Notes under the pieces: model-generated
What the model was told of the DNA's origin: nothing
The model's input: the letters and a program-made list of their open reading frames with translations, nothing else
The model's database searches: none
Made by a program: the position numbers and the translations under genes
Source: an uncultured Saprospiraceae bacterium
Lineage (GTDB): Bacteria; Bacteroidota; Bacteroidia; Chitinophagales; Saprospiraceae
DNA length: 64,000 bases
Direction: 5' to 3'
Assembly (NCBI GenBank): GCA_937974625.1
Contig: CALJVJ010000036.1
Span: forward strand, 1-64,000
Shown: positions 29,675 through 39,670 of the stretch, one piece after another
Numbering within the stretch: position 1 is the stretch's first letter
Layout of the letters: every line of letters begins with the position of its first letter

Positions 29675-30907
29675 ATGATAAAAAAAATAGCCAAATGGAT
29701 TGGAATATTAATTCTAAGTATTTCCTTACTCGTAGGTTTCTTCATTTTTAATACCTTTTCTCAATTTGACAAACTTAAACAAGGAAAGCTTCACGAAGAT
29801 TTCCAACAAGATACTATTCCTTTTAGATACAATAATACAGGGCATATTATAATAGATGTGAAAATAAATAATAGTGATAGAAAATATCCATTCATCTTAG
29901 ATAGTGGTGCTAGTAATTACGTATTTAAAAATTTCACAAAAGAAAATCCACTTAAAGGAAACGGTTTCGCGGTTTCAATGGGTATAAGTGGAAATATCTA
30001 CTTTTCCAGGATTCGAAAAATTCCATCGTTAAAAATTGGAAAAGCTACATTTAAATCATTAAATGCGGAAGAAAGTACCCTTCATTGGGATTGTGTAGAA
30101 GATATATATGGTCTTATTGGAGCAGATGTAATGAGACATTTGGTTTGGGAGATTGATTTTCAAAAACAACTAATTGTGCTATCAAAACAACTGACTACCA
30201 AAAAACTTGATAATCGGACCATAAAGATTCCAGTCAGAGGTAATAGATACACCTCTTTTTTAGAAACTTCTATAAAATTTAGGCAGAAGAAACCTACAAA
30301 AAGTGTAAGAATTGATTTAGGGAATTCAGGAGCATTATCTTTAGCTGAAAAGTTCCTAATCGAAGACGGATTAAACTTTAAAAAAAAGAAAATCCTAGGA
30401 TTAGGAAGTAAAGGATTAGGCAATGCAAGTAATAATATGAGTTTAAATGAAAAGTATTATTTAGTAGATAGTCTAATTTTCAATAATACCCATTATTCCA
30501 TCCAAAAAACACCCGTAGTAGCTAGTCCAAATCATATGAACCTCCTTGGTCTAGAATTCTTCGAAGCATATAAAACAACTATAAGTTGGCAAGACGAAGT
30601 CATTCTTCTATCACCTTATGATAGTGTTCAAAATTTTGTTTGGAAAACATATGGCTTTTCGACGGAGTTTAATGAGGAACAGAATAAGGTAGAAATAGAA
30701 AGTATTACGGAAAATACACCTGCTTCGAAAGCAGGTTTACCATTATTTTCAGAGGTTATTTCAATTAATCAAAATCCAGTTACGGATTTACAAGCTTATT
30801 GTGAATACACAAAATTGAAGAAGATAAGTGATACTATAAATCTAGAAATCAGGCATAATGATTCTATTCAATGGTATCAATTAACCAAGGAATTAATTTT
30901 TGATTAA
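29675..30907 (+). CDS. Membrane-anchored retropepsin-like aspartic protease with C-terminal PDZ domain
   Basis: FILDSGASNYVF and IGADVM/RIDLGNSG..LLGLEFF pattern; PDZ-like ITENTPASKAGLPLFSEVISINQNPV. Confidence 0.82.
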   Translation: MIKKIAKWIGILILSISLLVGFFIFNTFSQFDKLKQGKLHEDFQQDTIPFRYNNTGHIIIDVKINNSDRKYPFILDSGASNYVFKNFTKENPLKGNGFAVSMGISGNIYFSRIRKIPSLKIGKATFKSLNAEESTLHWDCVEDIYGLIGADVMRHLVWEIDFQKQLIVLSKQLTTKKLDNRTIKIPVRGNRYTSFLETSIKFRQKKPTKSVRIDLGNSGALSLAEKFLIEDGLNFKKKKILGLGSKGLGNASNNMSLNEKYYLVDSLIFNNTHYSIQKTPVVASPNHMNLLGLEFFEAYKTTISWQDEVILLSPYDSVQNFVWKTYGFSTEFNEEQNKVEIESITENTPASKAGLPLFSEVISINQNPVTDLQAYCEYTKLKKISDTINLEIRHNDSIQWYQLTKELIFD

Positions 30908-30938
30908 TAATCGCCACCAGTAACTTAATGATTGTATA

Positions 30939-32072
30939 ATGAATAAAAAATTAAAGTTCGAAACACTCGCCATCCAAAGCACTCAACTACCTGACAAGAC
31001 AACAGGAGCGGTAGCCACGCCAATTAACCTATCCACTACCTTTGAACGAGAAGCAGATGGTTCCTATAAAAGTGGCTTTGTATATTCAAGAGCCGAAAAT
31101 CCTAATCGGCAATTATTAGAAGATAGTTTGGCTGTTTTAGAAAAAGGAGCCGTTGGTTTTGCCTTTTCTTCTGGCATGGCAGCAATCACCGCCCTCTTCA
31201 ATACCTTGAAATCAGGCGACCATTTGCTCTTACCTCATGATGTCTATTATGCCACAAAAGTCATGGCAGAAATGCTATTTGGAGATAAAGGTATCAAAGT
31301 AGAAACCGTGGTCATGTCTGATTTAAAAGCAGTTAAAAAAGCCATTAAAAAAAATACGGCATTGGTTTGGTTAGAAACACCTTCTAACCCTCAATTGAAT
31401 GTGAGTGACATTGCCAAAATTTCAAAAATGGCGCATAAAGTAGGCGCCATTTGTGCGGTCGATAATACTTGGCCTAGTCCAGTTTTACAAAGGCCACTTG
31501 AGCATGGTGCAGATGTATCCATGCATTCTACGTCCAAATACTTTGGTGGACACAGTGATGTGTTAGGCGGTTGTTTAATTTTAAAAGAAAAAGGGCCATT
31601 AGCAGAGCAAATAAAAAGTATTCAGACCTTAACGGGTGGCGTACCTTCTCCATTTGAGTGTTGGTTAGTTACTAGAGGCATAAAGACTTTACACGTCCGA
31701 GTCATGCAGCAAACCAAAAATGCGGCAAAACTCGCCACTTTTTTAGAGCAGCATCAAAAAATTGAGCGGGTCAACTATCCCGGTTTAAAAAGTCATCCGC
31801 ATCATAAAGTAGCCAAAAAACAAATGATTGGAGGTTTTGGTGCTATGCTTTCTGTGCAAGTAAAAGGCAGTGCTAAGAACGCTATGAAACTAACAGGGCG
31901 ATTAAGGTTGTTTACAACGGCTACTAGCTTAGGTGGCGTAGAGAGTTTAGTCGAACATCGAAAATCTATTGAAGGCCCTGATAGTCCTACACCAGATAAT
32001 TTATTGCGAATTTCGGTTGGTTTGGAAAATGTGGAAGATTTGATTGCGGATTGGCGGCAGGCGCTGAGATAA
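30939..32072 (+). CDS. PLP-dependent trans-sulfuration enzyme (cystathionine gamma-synthase/lyase family)
   Basis: YSRAENPNRQLLEDSLAVLEKGAVGFAFSSGMAAI, VDNTWPSPVLQRPLEHGADVSMHSTSKYFGGHSDVLGG (PLP lysine). Confidence 0.93.
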   Translation: MNKKLKFETLAIQSTQLPDKTTGAVATPINLSTTFEREADGSYKSGFVYSRAENPNRQLLEDSLAVLEKGAVGFAFSSGMAAITALFNTLKSGDHLLLPHDVYYATKVMAEMLFGDKGIKVETVVMSDLKAVKKAIKKNTALVWLETPSNPQLNVSDIAKISKMAHKVGAICAVDNTWPSPVLQRPLEHGADVSMHSTSKYFGGHSDVLGGCLILKEKGPLAEQIKSIQTLTGGVPSPFECWLVTRGIKTLHVRVMQQTKNAAKLATFLEQHQKIERVNYPGLKSHPHHKVAKKQMIGGFGAMLSVQVKGSAKNAMKLTGRLRLFTTATSLGGVESLVEHRKSIEGPDSPTPDNLLRISVGLENVEDLIADWRQALR

Positions 32073-32098
32073 TGACTAACTAGATGGCAAATTAGATA

Positions 32099-32212
32099 GG
32101 ATAGTCCCACTGATTTGCGCAGATTGAACGGATAAGAACTGATTTTTCTTTTAGGGTTCTATTTCAAATCAGCTTTTATCCGTTCAATCGTTTTAAATCC
32201 GTGGGACTATCC
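32099..32212. repeat. Long imperfect inverted repeat (two 47-bp arms)
   Basis: Arms 32099-32145 and 32166-32212 match about 39/47 when one is reverse complemented (GGATAGTCCCAC..GATTT....GATTGAACGGATAA....CTGATTT). Confidence 0.8.
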
Positions 32213-32228
32213 TCCTAGCAAAAAAGAA

Positions 32229-33362
32229 CTAATTTTTAACCTCCTCTAAAGATACTTCCCGCTCTACCCCATCTGATTTGCTCAAATGTTCTCGAGTATT
32301 TTTAGCAAAATATTTCATTGCTGCTTTATCGGTAGCCGACATATTCAGAAGTTGTTCTTGCCCGTTTTCAAAAGCAGAAACTGGCACTGCAAAATATTTA
32401 CGTTTTCCATTTTTATTTTTCTGGACATATCTCCAAACAGGAATAAAATGATGGCTAGCTAAATTAGTTTTGTTCGTTTTTGTATTTTTCACTAACTCTA
32501 CTTCCACCATAATTCCACCATCCGTGTTAGGTTTGGTTTGATTAGAAATAAAATTACCCATTGAATAAACGGCTAAATGTTGTTCATCCGCTGTTGAAGA
32601 TGGATGTTGTTTAATAGGTTGAATAACATGAGGATGAGCCCCGATGACTATATCTGCGCCATTTTCAAATAGCCAAGTTGTTAATTTTTGTTGTGTTTTA
32701 CTCTCATTCAATTGGTATTCTTTGCCCCAATGCATAATAACGATGATAAAATCAGGATTAATTAATTGGGCTAATGCCAAATCTTTTTTAATAATCGTTG
32801 TATCAATATAATTAACAACAGTAGGCGGTTTGGTTTTCAAGCCATTGGTACCATAAGTATAATTTAAAAAGCCAAGTTCAAAATTATTTTTGTGGACGAT
32901 AAGTGGATAAAATAAACTTCGTTCCTCTTCATTCTTGAAAGTTCCCGTTTGGTAAAAGCCATAATTTTTCAAAGTTTCTATCGTATTTATTACCCCAGTT
33001 TTTCCCGCATCGTTCGAGTGATTATTAGAAGTGACCATCACATCAAAGCCTGTAGCTTTAAGCCCCTTTGCCAAATCATCAGGGCTTCTAAATTGGGGAT
33101 ACCCTTGATAAGGTGGTTTTCCAGGTAAAGTCACCTCCAAATTACCAACTGCTAAATCCGCTTTTTCAATAATAGGCTTTACGTATTTAAAACAAGATTC
33201 ATAATCATAGGATTGATTAGCTTTGATTTCAGCAGCTTTGATTTGAGGTTTATGCTGCATGACATCCCCGACAAAAAGTAGCTTGAAATGTAAAAGACTA
33301 TCTGTCTGTTGTGCCAACAAGTTTGTAGATATTATTAATAAGAAGGGAATTAAAAATTTCAA
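32229..33362 (-). CDS. CapA family protein (poly-gamma-glutamate biosynthesis-type metallophosphatase-like)
   Basis: LLFVGDVMQHKPQI, VGNLEVTLPGKP, TSNNHSNDAGKTGVINTIETL, VIMHWGKEY, GADIVIGAHPHVIQP. Confidence 0.9.
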   Translation of the reverse strand: MKFLIPFLLIISTNLLAQQTDSLLHFKLLFVGDVMQHKPQIKAAEIKANQSYDYESCFKYVKPIIEKADLAVGNLEVTLPGKPPYQGYPQFRSPDDLAKGLKATGFDVMVTSNNHSNDAGKTGVINTIETLKNYGFYQTGTFKNEEERSLFYPLIVHKNNFELGFLNYTYGTNGLKTKPPTVVNYIDTTIIKKDLALAQLINPDFIIVIMHWGKEYQLNESKTQQKLTTWLFENGADIVIGAHPHVIQPIKQHPSSTADEQHLAVYSMGNFISNQTKPNTDGGIMVEVELVKNTKTNKTNLASHHFIPVWRYVQKNKNGKRKYFAVPVSAFENGQEQLLNMSATDKAAMKYFAKNTREHLSKSDGVEREVSLEEVKN

Positions 33363-33390
33363 AATAAGTATTGGTTTATCAGACTAAAAT

Positions 33391-33417
33391 GTATCGACGA
33401 ATTCATTCAGCCGATAC
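33391..33417. repeat. Short palindromic element (REP-like), copy 2
   Basis: gtatcgacgaattcattcagccgatac; shares an 18-bp core (1 mismatch) with 12014-12031 in inverted orientation. Confidence 0.5.
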
Positions 33418-33436
33418 TTGTAAACTTACAGATTCC

Positions 33437-34177
33437 CTATTCAAAAGGCTGTAAATCCTTAATAAACACTTGTCGAATAGAAAAAATATGTAGTGCTAAT
33501 GCGTAAGGTACAATAAATGTAGGAATCCAAATAAAAGGAAAAGTTGCGATAATAGCACTAGAAGGTTCATTCATAAAAACTCGAAATGGAGCAGGTGTAG
33601 AAATGGTGGTAATAAACACAATATTAACCAGTAGCAGGATACCAAAAACATTCCAAATAACCGTTTCTATTTTAAAAAAACGTCCTTTTCTAAAAAAAAT
33701 ATTTCCTGCAAACAAAGCCGTAATCCCCGCAATGATATCCATATTAAATCCTTGAAAAGTCATCTGAAAAGGCATCAAATTCCCTATAAATGCCAACCAC
33801 AGCATCAACTCCATCGCAATTCTAAAACTCTGTACTTTTATTAACCAAGCGGGCGGGATTCGTTGTAATATTTTGGTAAAGGACTTAGAAAAACAAAGAA
33901 CAATAGTCAAGATTAGTGGAGGTAAAATACCCAAAACAAATATCCTTGGCGGAAGGTATTTAAAATTACTGTAATATCCACCAATAGCCAAAACCGCTAT
34001 CAATAATAACCAGAGCGTTAGGGTATAAAAAACAAATTTCACAACTTTTGTCTGTTGGTCATAATCTGCCTTTAAAGCTAAATAAGCACGCCTTAAAGTA
34101 TAGGTTGTGAATGCCACAAGTCCAAAGACTATTAGAAAGATGGTAATCACGCAAATAATATAAATAACAGTGGACAA
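33437..34177 (-). CDS. Polytopic membrane protein of unknown function
   Basis: 246-aa ORF with multiple hydrophobic helices; no family motif recognised. Confidence 0.65.
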   Translation of the reverse strand: MSTVIYIICVITIFLIVFGLVAFTTYTLRRAYLALKADYDQQTKVVKFVFYTLTLWLLLIAVLAIGGYYSNFKYLPPRIFVLGILPPLILTIVLCFSKSFTKILQRIPPAWLIKVQSFRIAMELMLWLAFIGNLMPFQMTFQGFNMDIIAGITALFAGNIFFRKGRFFKIETVIWNVFGILLLVNIVFITTISTPAPFRVFMNEPSSAIIATFPFIWIPTFIVPYALALHIFSIRQVFIKDLQPFE

Positions 34178-34265
34178 TCAGTGGTGGTATTAGTGTTTAT
34201 CTAAAAGAGCTCCTATATTTTGGAAGCACTAAACGAATAGACATAAAGTTGATTAAGTGGCCATG

Positions 34266-34369
34266 AAAAAATAAGTCCGTCATTTTGTTTTAGTGTCCTA
34301 TTTATAAACAGCTATGCTGTCTATAAATAGGAGGCTAAAGCAAAATGCTAAAAGACGGATTTGTTTTTT
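34266..34369. repeat. Compound ~100-bp palindrome with nested hairpin
   Basis: Inner CCTATTTATAAACAGC-tat-GCTGTCTATAAATAGG (one mismatch), outer arms AAAAAATAAGTCCGTC..ATTTTGTTTTAG / CTAAAGCAAAAT..GACGGATTTGTTTTTT. Confidence 0.8.
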
Positions 34370-34377
34370 CATCATCA

Positions 34378-34797
34378 TTATGACGCAAAAATCTGGTCAA
34401 AATTTTGGAAAGCTTTGAATTCAACGGCATTTCCAGAAGGGTCTAAGAAAAACATGGTTGCCTGTTCTCCAACTTCACCTTTGAAACGAACGTAAGGCTC
34501 GATGATAAACTCAATATTCGCAGCTTTCAATTTTGCGGCCAATGCTTCCCAAACGGGCATTTCTAGAATCGCACCAAAATGTTTAACTGGTACATCTTTA
34601 CCATCTACATGATTAGTGTTCACCTCGATTTCTTTATTATCTACTAAATGCGCAGAAATTTGAGAGCCATGAAAATTAAAATCTATCCATCGGTCAGACG
34701 TACGACCAACGCCACAGCCTAATAAATCTTCGTAAAATTCACGCGTCGCTTTGAGGTCGTAAACAGGAAAGGCTAAATGGAATGGTGCTAATTTCAT
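34378..34797 (-). CDS. VOC family protein (glyoxalase-like)
   Basis: [26 protein letters not shown]...[16 protein letters not shown]. Confidence 0.9.
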   Translation of the reverse strand: MKLAPFHLAFPVYDLKATREFYEDLLGCGVGRTSDRWIDFNFHGSQISAHLVDNKEIEVNTNHVDGKDVPVKHFGAILEMPVWEALAAKLKAANIEFIIEPYVRFKGEVGEQATMFFLDPSGNAVEFKAFQNFDQIFAS

Positions 34798-34803
34798 AAG
34801 AAG

Positions 34804-35565
34804 TTATTTATTATTCACAAAATCTTTTAAAAATTCAATTCTATCGGTAATCGTCGCTTCAAAATCTTGCTCAATTTGCAAACCTTCTTTTAAGGTATTC
34901 AACTCTCCTTGCCGATATAGATGCTTCATGGCAGCAATGGTTTGTCGACTGTTCCCTAGTATTTTATTAACCATTTCGTTGACGGTATCATCTAAATCTG
35001 CCAATGGAACTGCCTTGTTTACCAAACCAATTCGAGCTGCTTCTTTACCAGAAATAGGCTCACAAGTAAAAGATAGTTCTCTAGCTTTTTGTGGACCAAC
35101 TAATTGGCTTAATCGTTGACTCATACCCCATTTTGGTATTATGCCCCATTTCGCATGAGTATCTCCAATTTGGGCTTCTTCGGCAGCAACAACAATATCA
35201 AATGCCATCATTAATTCTAAAGCGCCTGTGAAGCAAAAACCATTGACTACGGCAATAGTCGGTTTAGGTATGGTTTGGAGCAAATGCATCAGTTCATTTC
35301 CATCGTTTAACATTTTATCCGATGTGAAAGCACCGTCCTTTATGCCATCATTCAACGCTTTTAAATCAACGCCTGCTGACCAAGCTCGTCCTGCTCCTGT
35401 GACCATTACCACCTCCACTTCAGGGTCTTTACCTGCTATTTTCACGGCATCTCTTAACTCTTCCACTAACTGTGGACTCAAGGCATTCATTGCTTCAGGT
35501 CGATTTAGAATAATCGCCGCAATAGGGCCTAATGAATGAAAAGCAATGTATTTATAGTCAGCCAT
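34804..35565 (-). CDS. Enoyl-CoA hydratase/isomerase family protein
   Basis: AIILNRPEAMNALSPQLVEEL, VMVTGAGRAWSAGVDLKAL, KPTIAVVNGFCFTGALELMMAFDIVVA. Preferred start is internal MADYKYIAFH rather than the longer ORF start at 35622. Confidence 0.9.
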   Translation of the reverse strand: MADYKYIAFHSLGPIAAIILNRPEAMNALSPQLVEELRDAVKIAGKDPEVEVVMVTGAGRAWSAGVDLKALNDGIKDGAFTSDKMLNDGNELMHLLQTIPKPTIAVVNGFCFTGALELMMAFDIVVAAEEAQIGDTHAKWGIIPKWGMSQRLSQLVGPQKARELSFTCEPISGKEAARIGLVNKAVPLADLDDTVNEMVNKILGNSRQTIAAMKHLYRQGELNTLKEGLQIEQDFEATITDRIEFLKDFVNNK

Positions 35566-35872
35566 TATTTTTATATAAAAATGAAAAACCCAAAAGTAAG
35601 AAAGGGATTTGGGAATTTTCAATTTTCAATGTTCAATTTTCACTTTTCAAGGGGAGCATTAGTCATCTCTTGTGCAAGGAGTTCTTCTTTTAAGCAATAG
35701 TTGACTTTATTTGTGCGTCGTTCTTAAACCAATGATAATTAATTTTACAAGATGCACACTAATCAAATACAGCTAAAAAGGAAGTTTTTATCCTATCAGA
35801 CTTCCAATTAGCAGTAAAAGTTGCCATCAACTGATAAGTTTTGAAAATTCTAAATTGAAAATTCTAAATCAC

Positions 35873-37573
35873 CTAGCTCAATTCCCCTTTTTTAACCTGT
35901 TCCAGTGCATAATTCGCAGCTCTAGCAGTCAATGCACAAAAAGTCAAAGAAGGATTTTGAGTAGCAACGGAAGTCATACATGCCCCATCTGTCACAAAAA
36001 CATTTTTACAAGCATGCAACTGATTCCATTTATTGAGCATAGAAGTCTTTGGGTCTTTACCCATACGGACGCCGCCCATTTCGTGAATATCCAAGCCAGG
36101 ATTCCTTTTATCATCGGTTGTTTTAATATCTGTAAACCCAGCTTTTTGGTACATATCAGTCAATTGCTCAAAAAAGTCTTGAATCATCTTTTCATCATTA
36201 TCATCGTAATCGATATCTATTTTCAATAAAGGAATGCCCCATTTATCGACTTTCTCAGCATCTAAACTTACCATATTTGATAATTTCGGAATCGTCTCGC
36301 CCATCATATGAGAACCAACTCTCCAAGGTCCTAAATCATGTTGCTTTAATAAACCTTGTGTCAGTTCTTGGCCGAAACCTTCTGCATTGACATTTCGATA
36401 GCGATTCGCCCCAAAGCCAGCGGCATATCCTCTTAAGAAGTCCGTTTCTTGCTTGTAAACATTTCTAAATCTTGGAAGATAGCCACTCGTTGGACGTCCA
36501 CCAACGGCTCTTTTATCTTTATGCCCTGAATGCGTCGCACTAATCCGAGCTCGATAATTATGAAATGCGACATATTTGCCTAATACACCACTATCATTCC
36601 CTAAACCATCAGGAAATCGCTCCGATTTAGAATTTAACAAGAGGGCATTGGTATTTAAGGTAGCAGCATTGACAAAAATGATTTTAGCAAAATATTCGGT
36701 CGTTTCATTGGTATTGGCATCAATTACTCGAACACCTGTTGCTTTATTCAATTTATCATCAAAAATGATAGAATGCACGACAGAATGCGGTTTCAAAGTC
36801 AAATTACCCGTTCGGTTCGCCCAAGGAATTAAGGTGGAATTGGCATTAAAATAACCACCAAAAGGGCAACCTCTTTGGCAAATATTTCGACCTTGACAAA
36901 GCACTCGACCTTGCTCTTTGAAAATAGGTCGATTCTCGGTCAAGTGGGCACAACGCGCATAAATGACATGCCGATTCTTATAATTCTCTTTTATTTTTTC
37001 TTGGAAATAAGACTCTACACAATTTAAATCGAAGGCTTTTAGAAAGTCGCCATCAGGCAACATATCTAAACCATCTTTATTGCCAGACACCCCAATAAAT
37101 CCTTCTACTTTGGTGTACCACTTTTCTAAGTCTTTATAGCGAATCGGCCAGTCTACAGCAAAACCATCTCGAGCAGGTCCTTCAAAATCAAAATCACTCC
37201 AACGCTGCACTTGCCTCGCCCACATGATTGACTTTCCTCCTACTTGATAGCCTCTAATCCAATCAAAAGGTTTTTCTTGGATATATGGATGGTCTGTATC
37301 TTTTACAAAAAAGTGCATGGCGTCTTCTTTATAAGCATAGCATCGACTGATAACAGGATTCGCTTTTTTGACATCATGGGGTATTTGTCCGCGATGCGGA
37401 AATTCCCAAGGTTGCATACTAGTGGTCGGATAATCTTTGATGTGTTCGACATTGCGCCCTCTTTCTAATAGCAAGGTTTTCATGCCTCCTTCACAGAGTT
37501 CTTTGGCAGCGTAACTGCCGCTCATGCCTGCTCCGATGATGATGGCGTCGTAGGTATGGTCTGTATTATTGGT
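35873..37573 (-). CDS. GMC family oxidoreductase (FAD), gluconate dehydrogenase large-subunit-like
   Basis: YDAIIIGAGMSGSYAAKEL dinucleotide fold; GRNICQRGCPFGGYFNANST; C-terminal NPSLTFCALTARAANYAL. Start MTNNTDHTYD preferred. Confidence 0.92.
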   Translation of the reverse strand, partial: TNNTDHTYDAIIIGAGMSGSYAAKELCEGGMKTLLLERGRNVEHIKDYPTTSMQPWEFPHRGQIPHDVKKANPVISRCYAYKEDAMHFFVKDTDHPYIQEKPFDWIRGYQVGGKSIMWARQVQRWSDFDFEGPARDGFAVDWPIRYKDLEKWYTKVEGFIGVSGNKDGLDMLPDGDFLKAFDLNCVESYFQEKIKENYKNRHVIYARCAHLTENRPIFKEQGRVLCQGRNICQRGCPFGGYFNANSTLIPWANRTGNLTLKPHSVVHSIIFDDKLNKATGVRVIDANTNETTEYFAKIIFVNAATLNTNALLLNSKSERFPDGLGNDSGVLGKYVAFHNYRARISATHSGHKDKRAVGGRPTSGYLPRFRNVYKQETDFLRGYAAGFGANRYRNVNAEGFGQELTQGLLKQHDLGPWRVGSHMMGETIPKLSNMVSLDAEKVDKWGIPLLKIDIDYDDNDEKMIQDFFEQLTDMYQKAGFTDIKTTDDKRNPGLDIHEMGGVRMGKDPKTSMLNKWNQLHACKNVFVTDGACMTSVATQNPSLTFCALTARAANYALEQVKKGELS

Positions 37574-37656
37574 CATATTTATATTTTGTAGTACCAAGCT
37601 CTACTTGGCTTATTTTCAAGTTAGTTGCTTCACCAAACAGCGCTTGGCGCTATAGA

Positions 37657-38172
37657 TTACACAGGTTCACAACCCAAATATCGTCCTGGCGCAAATTCAA
37701 AATCGAGGTGATTTTTCATAAAATATGCTGAGCTTGTAAAATGTTGGCGAGTTGCCCCTACCGTTCTATTGAAAAAGGCTTTGGCAGCATCCGTCATTTT
37801 TTCAGATTCGCCTAGCGTATTAAATAGTTCTATTTGCTTTTCGGGCATCATTTTCTTAAAAGAAGTGTTGTACAGTTCTTTGATACCCACCTGAAATTCT
37901 TTCATACCTAAAAGGTACTGTTGAATGTCTTCTGGTGAAGAGCAATCATTTAACATCGTCAATATAAAATCTGTGGTACTTTCTGGGGTAGTCACTTTTG
38001 TGCCTTCTCTTGGTAAGATGGCATTGGTTAGCAAGTTCATCAAGGTTCTTTGTCCCTTTTCTAAAGGAACGTTTGCATAAACAGGCCCTTTTTCTTCCAT
38101 CTGACAGTTAGGCAACAATGCGATTCCAGCAGATAAAAGAAAGATATTTTGAATGGCTTCTCGTCTTTTCAT
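37657..38172 (-). CDS. Gluconate 2-dehydrogenase subunit 3-like protein with RR-containing N-terminal signal
   Basis: MKRREAIQNIFLLSAGIALLPNCQ signal followed by LMNLLTNAILPREGTKVTTPE, typical of subunit 3; adjacent to the GMC gene. Confidence 0.85.
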   Translation of the reverse strand: MKRREAIQNIFLLSAGIALLPNCQMEEKGPVYANVPLEKGQRTLMNLLTNAILPREGTKVTTPESTTDFILTMLNDCSSPEDIQQYLLGMKEFQVGIKELYNTSFKKMMPEKQIELFNTLGESEKMTDAAKAFFNRTVGATRQHFTSSAYFMKNHLDFEFAPGRYLGCEPV

Positions 38173-38467
38173 AATTCTTTATTAGCTAAATAATTATTTC
38201 GTCGAATGTACGCTTTTTTAATAAAAAAAATGTCTTTATAGATAAAAATAAATTGACCATTTGTTTTTTCAAAGTTCTTGATAAATAATGAAAATTAGCT
38301 TTGTCACAAGAAAAAATAGGTATTCCACACTACTTAATGAGAAATATGATTTCTTCTTGACAAAAGAACATTCTAAGCTTACAAAAAAATTAGTAATTTT
38401 AACTTTAGTATGGTTCTTTGACAAATCCCGTGAAAGAGCAAAAAAATTAAATAAATAATCAAAACAG

Positions 38468-39664
38468 ATGAAATCTATTATTTTTAAAACTATTCTATTT
38501 TCTTTTGTTATACTTTCTTTTGGGTGTGGAGGAGATGGTGGCATGACAACACCTCCTGCAAGCTTAGTGGAAATATCCGTACAAGAAAGCAGGGCTTTTG
38601 AACAAACGGGCAACTCCATCATGCTTTTTGAAATTTTTCCCGCATCACCTCCTGAACAAGCCGTTACCTTAAATTATACCATAGAGGGAATTTCTGCCGA
38701 ACCAGGTGTAGACTTTATAGAAACGAGCGGAAGTGTTATATTAGAAGCTGGTGCTAATAGAGCAAGAATTGAAATCACAGTAGTAGACGATGATATTAAT
38801 GAAGTAGATGAGAAGATGAGCATGACCCTTTCTTCCCCTGATAATGTATCTATTGACAACCCAACAGTCATCGGCGTCATCAAAGACAATGATGACCCTT
38901 CTAATTATGACGATGAGGGGTATCAAACGCCGAGTAGCTATTATGGCTATGACTTACAATGGCAAGATGAATTTGATGCACAAAGTCTTAATTTAGAAGA
39001 TTATAACTTTGATATCGGAGATGGTTGTCCAAATCTTTGTGGTTGGGGTAATGCGGAATTAGAATGGTATACAAATTTAGAACAAAACATCTTCCTAGAA
39101 AATGGCAAATTAGTTATTAAAGCTTTGAAAGAAGGAGATAGTAATTATACTTCTGCAAAAATACATACTAAAGACAAACAAGACTTTCAATTTGGTCGAA
39201 TTGACATCAGGGCTAAATTGCCCAAAGGACAAGGTCTTTGGCCCGCTATCTGGATGCTAGGAAAAAACATTGATAATGTTGGTTGGCCTGCATGTGGAGA
39301 AATCGATATTATGGAATTGGTAGGTCACGAACCCAATCTTGCCCACGGAACAGCTCATTGGGGCGCACAAGGAAGTGGAAGGAGTACCTATAAAGGCTCT
39401 TCTATTGGAGATGTCAAAGGTTATGATAGTCAATTTAATGTATTTTCTCTTGTTTGGGAACCGAATCAATTGGTTTGGTATAAGAATGAAGTCGCTTTTC
39501 ACACGATTGGTCTTAATGACATGCAAGGAGAACAGTACCGTTTTAATGCACCATTCTATATGATTTTTAATGTAGCGGTTGGTGGTCAGTGGCCAGGTAG
39601 TCCAGATGCAACGACAGTCTTTCCTCAGCAGATGGAGATTGATTATGTGCGGTATTTTAAGTAG
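38468..39664 (+). CDS. GH16 family glycoside hydrolase (beta-glucanase/laminarinase-like) lipoprotein with Calx-beta domain
   Basis: Lipobox LSFGCGG; Calx-beta ILEAGANRARIEITVVDDDINEVDEKMSMTLSS; catalytic GEIDIMELVG; GLWPAIWMLG. Confidence 0.93.
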   Translation: MKSIIFKTILFSFVILSFGCGGDGGMTTPPASLVEISVQESRAFEQTGNSIMLFEIFPASPPEQAVTLNYTIEGISAEPGVDFIETSGSVILEAGANRARIEITVVDDDINEVDEKMSMTLSSPDNVSIDNPTVIGVIKDNDDPSNYDDEGYQTPSSYYGYDLQWQDEFDAQSLNLEDYNFDIGDGCPNLCGWGNAELEWYTNLEQNIFLENGKLVIKALKEGDSNYTSAKIHTKDKQDFQFGRIDIRAKLPKGQGLWPAIWMLGKNIDNVGWPACGEIDIMELVGHEPNLAHGTAHWGAQGSGRSTYKGSSIGDVKGYDSQFNVFSLVWEPNQLVWYKNEVAFHTIGLNDMQGEQYRFNAPFYMIFNVAVGGQWPGSPDATTVFPQQMEIDYVRYFK

Positions 39665-39670
39665 GGAGGT

